11,910 bases of DNA from Methylovulum sp. Its GTDB lineage: Bacteria; Pseudomonadota; Gammaproteobacteria; Methylococcales; Methylomonadaceae. The notes beneath the pieces were generated by a model, which saw nothing but the letters and a program-made list of their open reading frames with translations, did not search any database and had not been told where the DNA came from. The position numbers and the translations under genes are program-made. Positions 6,260-11,910 of the stretch are shown piece after piece. Location of the stretch: positions 1-11,910 of the forward strand of contig JACXTQ010000016.1 of the NCBI GenBank assembly GCA_016919605.1, in the 5' to 3' direction. The first letter of the stretch is position 1. The number at the start of each line of letters is the position of its first letter.

Positions 6260-6498
6260 CAATCCAGTTCCTTGCTACATTCCTCAACACTCGCCGCCAT
6301 ACCATCTAAAATAGCTTCCCTCATTCCAGGCACACCCAATAAATGCAGCGTTTCCTGTATCGCCGACCAGTCTTCGGCGGAGAGCAAAACGGCATTGGCG
6401 CGTTTTCCGGTGATGGTAATGGGTTGGTGTGACTCGACAGCCTGATCGATAATGCGGTAAAGGTTTGCGCGGGCTTCGCTTACTGTTAACGTTTGCAT
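6256..6498 (-). CDS. yefM: Phd/YefM-family antitoxin
   Basis: An 80-residue antitoxin that binds YoeB and represses the operon promoter. The N-terminal Phd/YefM DNA-binding and dimerisation domain is clear: TLTVSEARANLYRIIDQA, then HQPITITGKRANAVLLSAEDW. The C-terminal half (LHLLGVPGMREAILDGMAASVEECSKEL) is the flexible toxin-wrapping helix. ATG 6498 starts 40 bases from the inverted repeats that probably form its operator. A near-identical C-terminal piece survives at 5154-5208, so this module was once duplicated locally or both copies arrived separately. Confidence 0.93.
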   Translation of the reverse strand: MQTLTVSEARANLYRIIDQAVESHQPITITGKRANAVLLSAEDWSAIQETLHLLGVPGMREAILDGMAASVEECSKELDW

Positions 6499-6499
6499 A

Positions 6500-6537
6500 G
6501 TGGTACTTTAGGGGGGAACCATAAAACCTTATGGTAC
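6500..6537 (-). promoter_or_regulatory. yefM operator/promoter candidate with three ATGGTAC-type half-sites
   Basis: ACCATAA (6518-6524) and TTATGGT (6529-6535) form a perfect 7-bp inverted repeat with a 4-base centre, and GTGGTAC lies at 6500-6506. On the minus strand this reads TTTATGGT, 10 bases, AGTACCA just before the yefM ATG. The hicA promoter shows the same two blocks at the same spacing (from 4497). The AT-rich TATGGT could serve as a -10 box. Confidence 0.55.
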
Positions 6538-6738
6538 GCCATAACGTATTTTTTGGTAAATTATAATCGCTGGTCGCCGCTTTATTCTGTATGACCGTTT
6601 CACGATGACCAGTGGCGTAGCCTGTATGCAGCGATAACGTACCCACGGGGGCATAAAGAATACGGGGGGGGTGAATCCCATTGAGAAATCTCATGCCGAT
6701 AAAGTACGATGTAACACAGCCTATCGAAGCCGAAACAA
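6538..6738. other. Non-coding spacer upstream of yefM
   Basis: No gene is supportable here. It separates the start of the yefM operon from the end of the tps-linked operon. It holds the second copy of the shared motif (6637-6658) and a run of eight G residues (6664-6671). Confidence 0.6.
6637..6658 (+). repeat. Short shared motif upstream of intact yefM, copy 2
   Basis: The sequence ACGTACCCACGGGGGCATAAAG with ATTGCC-like context absent; it matches 5244-5264 with one substitution and one extra G. It lies about 140 bases before the yefM start. Confidence 0.65.
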
Positions 6739-6765
6739 CCCGTAATCGGCTTCGCTCCTTACGGG
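6739..6765 (-). terminator. Hairpin downstream of the tps-linked operon
   Basis: On the minus strand CCCGTAA (6765-6759) pairs with TTACGGG (6745-6739), starting 4 bases after the last stop codon and followed by TTGTTT. A second inverted repeat, CGAAGCCGA/TCGGCTTCG (6725-6733 with 6746-6754), interlocks with it. The first stem with its T-rich tail is the best terminator candidate. Confidence 0.5.
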
Positions 6766-6769
6766 CTTG

Positions 6770-7612
6770 CTATTTTTTATTAAGCACCAGTAGCCATTTT
6801 GAAAATTGATCGCTTACATCACGAATTTTAGTTTCTTCAAAATGTTTCGAGCATATATCAACACCATTAGACCTACCTGCTTCAAGACAGCGTCTATAAT
6901 CATCTAATTGTTTTTTCGCATCCGATATAAGTCGCTCTAATTCGGAAGAATCTACTATTCCTAATCCGAGCACTCTGATTTTATCCAATTCATCTGAAAT
7001 GCTTCGAATTGGTGTATACCAATTCAATGCGTTACCCAATATTTCGCTATAACCAATATTCTCCTTCGCTTGAGAGGCACTCCAATAAGCTCTTAGCGCA
7101 TCTTCCCGCGCCCGTTTCAATGTTTCGACTTTATACTGATATTCGGAATTATCTCGAAATGCTCGTCCCTGAACTGATGATGCTATCCAATTACCCCCAA
7201 TAACAGTGAAAGATACAATGCATAGTGGCAGAACAAAAGTGCTAAGAAGCTGTGTTTTTCTTTGGCGAAGATCAACAGCTGCTTTTCGATAAAGCTCTAG
7301 AGTTCGTTGGTCTGCTATTGCCATCCTTAATGCACTATTCAGATCACCTTCAAATTTTTCAAAGTATTTTTTGAGCAGCGGATCCGTTAAGAATACCTCC
7401 TTTGCCGCATTCAATTTAATTGAACGCGGTTCGTCCTTGAATTTTAAAAGTGCATCGAATATGTTCGCATTATCATCATTTGAGATTCCTGCAACCATTG
7501 AGCGAAATCTAGCCAAACTGGTTTCTAATGAAAGTAAATCAGACTCGATAGACTCAAGCTTTTTTTTTCTACCCTGCATTAAAGTTTGTGAAATTATCAG
7601 TTGATCTATCAT
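6770..7612 (-). CDS. Coiled-coil protein with one membrane segment, unknown family
   Basis: A 280-residue protein I do not recognise. The first ~120 residues are highly charged and helical (GRKKKLESIESDLLSLETSL; later DLNSALRMAIADQRTLELYR), likely coiled coil. One strong hydrophobic segment follows at about 123-145 (LLSTFVLPLCIVSFTVIGG), then a second long helical region (KVETLKRAREDALRAYWSAS) and a C-terminal helix with two cysteines. It looks like an inner-membrane protein with soluble helical domains on either side. ATG 7612 overlaps the upstream stop as ATGA, so it is translationally coupled to the cysteine-rich exported protein; an in-frame TTG at 7618 is less likely. Base composition is more AT-rich than the tps genes. 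A physical partnership with its neighbour is an inference. Confidence 0.8.
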   Translation of the reverse strand: MIDQLIISQTLMQGRKKKLESIESDLLSLETSLARFRSMVAGISNDDNANIFDALLKFKDEPRSIKLNAAKEVFLTDPLLKKYFEKFEGDLNSALRMAIADQRTLELYRKAAVDLRQRKTQLLSTFVLPLCIVSFTVIGGNWIASSVQGRAFRDNSEYQYKVETLKRAREDALRAYWSASQAKENIGYSEILGNALNWYTPIRSISDELDKIRVLGLGIVDSSELERLISDAKKQLDDYRRCLEAGRSNGVDICSKHFEETKIRDVSDQFSKWLLVLNKK

Positions 7613-8346
7613 TGGCAAGTCTCATGTTTTGTTATCGTTATTTCGATTTTTCGAAAGCGGGGTAAGGCATTTTCCGCATTATTCTCAAAATCGAATTGTA
7701 ATTCCTTTGTTGCAGGCATAATACTAGTTCCTGTAGTATTTTCAATCACATGACGGGCAATACAACGCCGCAATTCAGCTAACTCAGGGTCAAAATACTT
7801 TCCTGAGGTTTGTTTTTTACATGCCTTATATGTTACATTTTCCCATTTTCCCGCACCGTTGACATCACTGGTACCGTCTGCATATCCTTTGTACTCCAAT
7901 GCTGTTATGCGACTTCCATCATTTATTGCCGTAGCAATTGTTCTTGCAAAATTCGGCAATAAAGGGTGTTGAAAATCGCCAATCTTATATCCGTCAAGTA
8001 TAAATTTGCAGGTTTGCATATTATTCCCTAGACAACTACATTTCTCGTCTATATCTGTACACGTCGGCCATTGTTCTTTTGAAATACCTTGGGTTTGATA
8101 ATATTTTATTAAAGTTTTGCAATCTGGGCGTGGCTTTATACCTGTACAGTCAGGCCATTGTTCTTTTGGGATGCCTTGGGCTTCATAAGACATTCTGACC
8201 ATTTCGCAGTTCAGCGGCTGTGCTTGAGCTTGAACAATGGGTATTTGTATAATTGTGGCAAAAATAATGGCTAAACATGTACGGATGTACATTGAATGTA
8301 TAGCCATATTCAATAGGTAAGTGAAATACATTTTCAATATGCTCAT
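7609..8346 (-). CDS. Exported Cys-rich protein with two repeats and OmpA-like region
   Basis: A 245-residue protein with no confident family. AGGA lies 8 to 11 nt before ATG 8346, supporting this start, though the signal peptide proper seems to begin near MYIRTCLAIIF (residue 19) and end near VQAQA (about 42). Residues 46-70 and 75-99 are two 25-residue repeats, each beginning with a Cys, containing QGIxKEQWPxCT; period 29. Ten cysteines follow the signal, suggesting periplasmic disulfides. Residues 146-240 resemble a divergent OmpA-like peptidoglycan-binding domain: ITALEYKGYADGTSD, ELAELRRCIARHVIEN, FRKIEITI. It lies 57 bases after tpsB and overlaps the membrane-protein gene by 4 bp, so it probably belongs to the tps operon. 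The OmpA-like reading is tentative. Confidence 0.8.
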   Translation of the reverse strand: MSILKMYFTYLLNMAIHSMYIRTCLAIIFATIIQIPIVQAQAQPLNCEMVRMSYEAQGIPKEQWPDCTGIKPRPDCKTLIKYYQTQGISKEQWPTCTDIDEKCSCLGNNMQTCKFILDGYKIGDFQHPLLPNFARTIATAINDGSRITALEYKGYADGTSDVNGAGKWENVTYKACKKQTSGKYFDPELAELRRCIARHVIENTTGTSIMPATKELQFDFENNAENALPRFRKIEITITKHETCQ

Positions 8347-8403
8347 GTGTCGTCCTGTATCAAAACCCTTGCCAAACGCGCTTTTCTTGTTTGCACCCTA
8401 CCT

Positions 8404-9957
8404 TCAATACCGCAAAACAATACTAGCATGGATACGGCCATCCCCTGCGCGGGTGGAGACGGCGTTATCTAAAGCATCGGCGTAGGCGATTTTGGCTTGG
8501 AGGTTGTCGCGCCATTGCCAACTGGCACCCACACCCGTACTGCTTAGGCTCCAATCATGGCGCTGGCCGGGTGTATAGCTTTGTAGCGTTCCGTGCCCGT
8601 AGTCGTAAAAGACGAATAAATTAGCCTGTTGCCAGCTGGGGGTGGTGATTTCTAGCTTGAAGATTTCACCACGGTCGGCGCTGGTTTCCCGTTCCTGATA
8701 GCCGCGCACGTCATAACTGCCACCGACCCCCAATTGCTCGCCAGCAATTAGCGAGTCGTTGGTGTATTGCCCTATCACCACGGCTTGCAGCAGCCATTGT
8801 TGGAGGTTGAGCGCGGCGTTGCCGCCGTAACGTAGGGCATTCCAGTTAGAGCTGGCGTTTTGGCGCACCGCCTCATAATCGGTTTCGGCGTTATGGTCGC
8901 CAAGGTTGGTGTTGCCGGCCCATTGGACTTGATAACCAAACTGGGCACTACGCCAAGGGAAGTGGGCCTTGTATTGGACGCTGAGCGGTACGCTGCGCAC
9001 GGTGTTGCCTAGGGGGATGTTTTGGAAGCGGATGTCGCTGATAAAGGCGCGGTTATCCAGCCCTATATCCAGCCATTGTTCATAATTGCCCCATTTCGGC
9101 AAAAATTGCTGATAGTGCAAGCCGTACATTTCCCCTGACCCGGTCACGGTCAAGTCATTGGCAATTGTGCCGGCGTTGACGTTGGAGTAGGCGTAATAGG
9201 CACTCAACCAGCCTTTTAAGGCATACAGCGGCAGACTATAGCTGCCGCCGTATTGTTTGACGGTGTCGGCATGGTCAGGCGAGGTGGTGTAGCTGGCATT
9301 AAAAATATGGTCCAAGCCCCAGACATTGCTGTGTTGCACGGCCCCGATCATGCGGAAATTGCCCGTGCTTTTGGTGCCGACGGTGTTCATGCTCAAGGTC
9401 GCCTGATAGGGGCGCTGTTCCTTAACTTTAATGTTGGCATCGACTTGCTCGGCTTTGTTGCTGGATTTAAAAGTCACTTGCAGTTGTTTTGAGGGGTGTT
9501 TGTTGGCGACCCTGAGCGCTTGTGAGACATCATTGGTGTCTAATGGCTCGCCCTTGTGTAAGCTGGGCACGCTGGCGATAATGTTGCCGGTGCTGAAATA
9601 CTGGTTGCCTTGTACGCCCACCTCCCCTAACAGGATGGGTTTTATCAAGAATTTGACTTCCCCAGCGGTCAAGGTTTGCGGCGGCAGGATGACTCTATAA
9701 AAGGGATATCCGCCATCGTGCAACAGCGTTTCTAAGCCTTTGCTGACCTCTTGCAATTCTTTAAGCGTGTATTGGCGTTTTTGTAATGGCAGAAAATAGG
9801 CTTGGATGGCTTTGTCCGCCAAGGGGGCGGCACCTTCAATGCTAAACTGTTTGACCATAAAACGGATGGTAGGCGGAGCCGCCCAGCTTATAGGGCCGAA
9901 ACAACAGACACCGACCAGCATTGTTTGCCACAAGCGATAGGGAGGGGATATTTTCAT
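8404..9957 (-). CDS. ShlB/FhaC/HecB-family TpsB outer-membrane translocator
   Basis: A 517-residue two-partner secretion transporter, an outer-membrane 16-strand barrel that exports its TpsA partner from the periplasm. A signal peptide ends near ISWA-APP (26). POTRA 1 covers about 33-107 (FSIEGAAPLADKAI, LETLLHDGGYPFYRVILP) and POTRA 2 about 108-180 (GEVGVQGNQYFSTGNI, LQVTFKSSNKAEQVDANIKV). The rest is beta barrel with alternating aromatic strands. LGVGGSYDVRGY (409-420) contains the conserved VRGY tip motif that plugs into the pore, and the chain ends in the aromatic residue Tyr. Length is close to FhaC-type proteins. It lies 33 bases after the FecR-like gene and downstream of a TpsA-like gene, so the partner assignment is strong. 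Confidence 0.93.
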   Translation of the reverse strand: MKISPPYRLWQTMLVGVCCFGPISWAAPPTIRFMVKQFSIEGAAPLADKAIQAYFLPLQKRQYTLKELQEVSKGLETLLHDGGYPFYRVILPPQTLTAGEVKFLIKPILLGEVGVQGNQYFSTGNIIASVPSLHKGEPLDTNDVSQALRVANKHPSKQLQVTFKSSNKAEQVDANIKVKEQRPYQATLSMNTVGTKSTGNFRMIGAVQHSNVWGLDHIFNASYTTSPDHADTVKQYGGSYSLPLYALKGWLSAYYAYSNVNAGTIANDLTVTGSGEMYGLHYQQFLPKWGNYEQWLDIGLDNRAFISDIRFQNIPLGNTVRSVPLSVQYKAHFPWRSAQFGYQVQWAGNTNLGDHNAETDYEAVRQNASSNWNALRYGGNAALNLQQWLLQAVVIGQYTNDSLIAGEQLGVGGSYDVRGYQERETSADRGEIFKLEITTPSWQQANLFVFYDYGHGTLQSYTPGQRHDWSLSSTGVGASWQWRDNLQAKIAYADALDNAVSTRAGDGRIHASIVLRY

Positions 9958-9990
9958 AAATACGTTCTTTAAGGTGCTGGGCGGAGGCTG

Positions 9991-11448
9991 TTACTGGTCA
10001 CAGCTAACCACCGTCATGTCAACAGTGCTAGCGTCTTGGACAGGCAGGCCAGCTTCCACCAATAACAATTCATCCGCCTGAAAGAGCGGTTGCTCGGTCA
10101 AAAGGGCAATACGGTATTGCGGACTGACATAAGCCGTCCCGTTTTTCGCCACGTTGACATAGTGCACGTCCGCTTTTCCGGTCTTTTCCACGACGTTGGC
10201 CTGCCCTTCATGGACGCTGACATAAACGCCCGCCAAGGCGGTTTGCAAAGGCTGTTTCACAAACACTTTGTCAGGTGTGTGGCGGTCTTTATCGGGCCTG
10301 GGCGTTATCGTGTCGGGTAGGGTCACGGGCAGTTGCGGCAGCTTCCAAAGTTCGGCCTGATCGCTGGCCAGATAGGCGTTTTCTGGCATGGTCAATACAT
10401 ATTCGCCTTGGCTATTTTTAAGGACAATTTGCCCTTGCCAGACATGGCTGTATAACCCTTCGGCGCGTCCGGCTTGGAGTTCATCGGGGTAAACGGTAAG
10501 GTCATTGACACATGAGCCGACACAGGTCAGGTCAAAGCCGGTGCCACGGATACCTATCGTGCCTACAGGCGTGTCAATAGCATAGGCGGATTTGTTGGTT
10601 TTTCCGATACTGCCCGTCAAGGCCCTAAGCCCGCCCACGGCCAAACGGAATAAGGCGTGGTCGGGTTGCCCCGGACGCTGGTAACTGTAATCAGCAATCG
10701 CCATTTCACTGCTAGGCTGTAAGGTGATCTTTTCCCCATCCCGAAACACCATCAGCGCGTAACTGTTGGCTTGGCTATGCAAATGGTCGGTGTTGTATAA
10801 GGGTGCGCCTAAGGTGAGCGGACGTTCCGGCGCACCTGACTTTTGCAGGCTTTTGGCGGTGACGTGGCCTTTAATGTCTACGATACGCGCAACGATAGCT
10901 TGCTCCGCCTGCTCTTGGGCGGTTTGTGCGGCTTTGCTTTCTTGTTGGCAACCTTCGCCACATATTTTGACCGAATAACGCGCTTCTTGCGCTTTGACGG
11001 TTGCCAGTGGGGTTTTTATTCGGAAGCTATCAGGGGCTTGTTTGGCAATCGCGCCGGTATCGGCTTCGATAGCACCTTCATGCAAGGACAATTGCGCCTG
11101 CGGGTGGGCGGTTTGTTGCCCTTCGTACTGGTCAACGCTAAAGCTGCTGTTCGGGCGTACGGTGACTTTTGCCCCGTCGTTAAAGGTGATGATAACAAAG
11201 CTGCGCTCGGTGGTCTGAATATTGTCGCCCAGAAAAATTTCGGCATCTTGCCCCAAAAGCCTCGGCGTGGCGCCCGGTTGTTGGGCCGCATTGCTGCCAC
11301 GGGCAAAACTGACCTTACCCACGACTTTAGGGGCGGCATAGCTGACGGATATTCCCAGCCCTAGCCAGCACAATAATCCCAAGCATTTACGACTGTAAGA
11401 AAGATAAGTGTGCATATAAGAACGTTGCAATGAGCGGGTTATTGACAT
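9991..11448 (-). CDS. Exported protein with two FecR-like domains
   Basis: A 485-residue exported protein between tpsA and tpsB. A signal peptide with core KCLGLLCWLGLGISVSYA ends near residue 38. Two FecR-like beta domains follow, about 42-160 and 188-306. Each shows the family pattern: VIITFNDGAKVTVRPNSSF and ALMVFRDGEKITLQPSSEM, then a GAI/GGL turn and an IKTPLATVKAQE or IDTPVGTIGIRGTGF strand. Each domain ends in CxxxC (C163/C167 and C309/C313), probably disulfides. A third beta-rich region covers about 400-480 (GVYVSVHEGQANVVE). No membrane anchor or sigma-factor partner is seen, so classical FecI/FecR signalling is unlikely. ATG 11448 overlaps tpsA by 10 bp; ATG 11415 is an equally good start. 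The role is unknown, perhaps exoprotein folding or surface display. Confidence 0.85.
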   Translation of the reverse strand: MSITRSLQRSYMHTYLSYSRKCLGLLCWLGLGISVSYAAPKVVGKVSFARGSNAAQQPGATPRLLGQDAEIFLGDNIQTTERSFVIITFNDGAKVTVRPNSSFSVDQYEGQQTAHPQAQLSLHEGAIEADTGAIAKQAPDSFRIKTPLATVKAQEARYSVKICGEGCQQESKAAQTAQEQAEQAIVARIVDIKGHVTAKSLQKSGAPERPLTLGAPLYNTDHLHSQANSYALMVFRDGEKITLQPSSEMAIADYSYQRPGQPDHALFRLAVGGLRALTGSIGKTNKSAYAIDTPVGTIGIRGTGFDLTCVGSCVNDLTVYPDELQAGRAEGLYSHVWQGQIVLKNSQGEYVLTMPENAYLASDQAELWKLPQLPVTLPDTITPRPDKDRHTPDKVFVKQPLQTALAGVYVSVHEGQANVVEKTGKADVHYVNVAKNGTAYVSPQYRIALLTEQPLFQADELLLVEAGLPVQDASTVDMTVVSCDQ

Positions 11449-11909
11449 TGTTGGCGCGGATTGTGGCGATTGTTTTTACCATCACCGCTTGTGCCGCCAC
11501 CGACGCTTGTCTCTAAAACGGGGCTAGTGGACGGTGACGGCCCAATCAGGACAACGGATTCATCTTGCTGTTGGGAGGCATCATCACGCACCGTCCGCTG
11601 AGGAATAACGGGGATGCTGCTGTACAGCAAGCCATTGCCTTGGGCGGTGGCGACCTTAAAGCCATCGCCCGAACATAAGCCATCTACGGTACAACCATAA
11701 TGGGTGAATCGGGGCGATAAGCCTCCCAACACGTTGTCGGCAGGGTCGTTGCTGTAAATCAACCAACGCCCTTGCGGGGTGGCCAACAAGGCGTTAACGC
11801 CATTGATAAATTGTTTATCCGCCGCCAACACAATCGCATCGCCGAAACCGCTGGCGTTCAGGTTGCCCGTCAAGGTCAGGCGGCCTGAAGAATGCGCATT
11901 TAGACTAGC
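11439..11909 (-). CDS. TpsA-type filamentous hemagglutinin-like exoprotein, C-terminal fragment
   Basis: The reading frame is open to the right edge of the window; 156 residues and a TAA stop are present. The sequence SLNAHSSGRLTLTGNLNASG is typical of the beta-helix of large secreted adhesins. It is followed by the recurrent end block of many such proteins: GDAIVLAADKQFINGV, GRWLIYSNDPADNVLGGL, then GNGLLYSSI. The tail is low-complexity, rich in Ser, Pro, Gly and Asn, and ends PRQQCQ. The secretion (TPS) domain, expected at the N-terminus, lies outside the window. The protein should be exported through the TpsB encoded two genes downstream. The stop overlaps the start of the FecR-like gene, indicating one operon. 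Adhesin, hemagglutinin or contact-dependent function cannot be distinguished here. Confidence 0.82.
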   Translation of the reverse strand, partial: ASLNAHSSGRLTLTGNLNASGFGDAIVLAADKQFINGVNALLATPQGRWLIYSNDPADNVLGGLSPRFTHYGCTVDGLCSGDGFKVATAQGNGLLYSSIPVIPQRTVRDDASQQQDESVVLIGPSPSTSPVLETSVGGGTSGDGKNNRHNPRQQCQ

Positions 11910-11910
11910 A

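Noticed and set aside
6664..6671. A run of eight G as a phase-variation tract
   Set aside because: It is in non-coding DNA, about 165 bases upstream of yefM and not between promoter boxes, so slippage would have no evident effect.
6284..6694. A 136-codon minus-strand frame overlapping yefM
   Set aside because: It covers yefM in another frame and extends into non-coding DNA without family resemblance.
6770..8346. A Zorya- or MotAB-like pair (OmpA-like protein plus membrane protein)
   Set aside because: The membrane protein has one hydrophobic segment and no MotA/ZorA-like four-segment layout, and no ZorC/ZorD-type helicase or nuclease is nearby.
10843..11364. A 173-codon plus-strand reading frame
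   Set aside because: It lies fully inside the FecR-like gene on the other strand, has no family motifs, and the opposite frame has clear domain and signal-peptide structure.
9991..11448. A FecI/FecR iron-signalling system
   Set aside because: No ECF sigma factor or TonB-dependent receptor is present, and the protein has a cleavable signal rather than a single membrane anchor.

Overview
The window looks like accessory chromosome DNA of a Gram-negative bacterium, most likely a gammaproteobacterium. Capsule-type polysaccharide genes, an outer-membrane two-partner secretion (TPS) transporter and several type II toxin-antitoxin (TA) modules support this. The gene style resembles Thiothrix- or methanotroph-like genomes, but that is an impression, not a demonstrated assignment. 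No tRNA, rRNA, CRISPR array, transposase or integrase was seen.

Left part (1-2465, + strand): the 3' end of rmlA (dTDP-glucose synthesis for dTDP-rhamnose), a hairpin terminator, then two overlapping genes. These encode a GT-B-like glycosyltransferase and a short, single-unit member of the KpsC/KpsS capsule family (beta-Kdo transferases). Together they look like the end of a surface-polysaccharide locus. A convergent gene (2640-4211, - strand) encodes a twin-arginine-exported sulfatase of the iduronate-2-sulfatase/choline-sulfatase type.

Middle part (4212-6538): a TA island. In order it holds hicAB (+), a broken yefM-yoeB remnant (-), a YafQ/RelE-type toxin with an unfamiliar antitoxin (+), and an intact yefM-yoeB (-). 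Three repeat relationships tie it together. A ~55-bp element occurs at 2456-2510 and 5372-5426, and its second copy contains a good sigma70-like promoter aimed at the YafQ-type module. A ~21-bp motif lies beside both yefM copies. An ATGGTAC-type half-site lies in front of both hicA and yefM with nearly identical spacing.

Right part (6739-11910, - strand): a probable five-gene operon. In transcription order it has the C-terminus of a large TpsA exoprotein, an exported protein with two FecR-like domains and paired CxxxC motifs, the TpsB outer-membrane translocator, a cysteine-rich secreted protein with two 25-residue repeats and a divergent OmpA-like region, and a coiled-coil protein with one membrane segment. 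The last two genes are more AT-rich than the tps genes and have no recognised function. A plausible reading is an adhesin or exoprotein secretion operon with extra envelope components. This operon extension and the TA-island architecture are the most unusual parts of the window.
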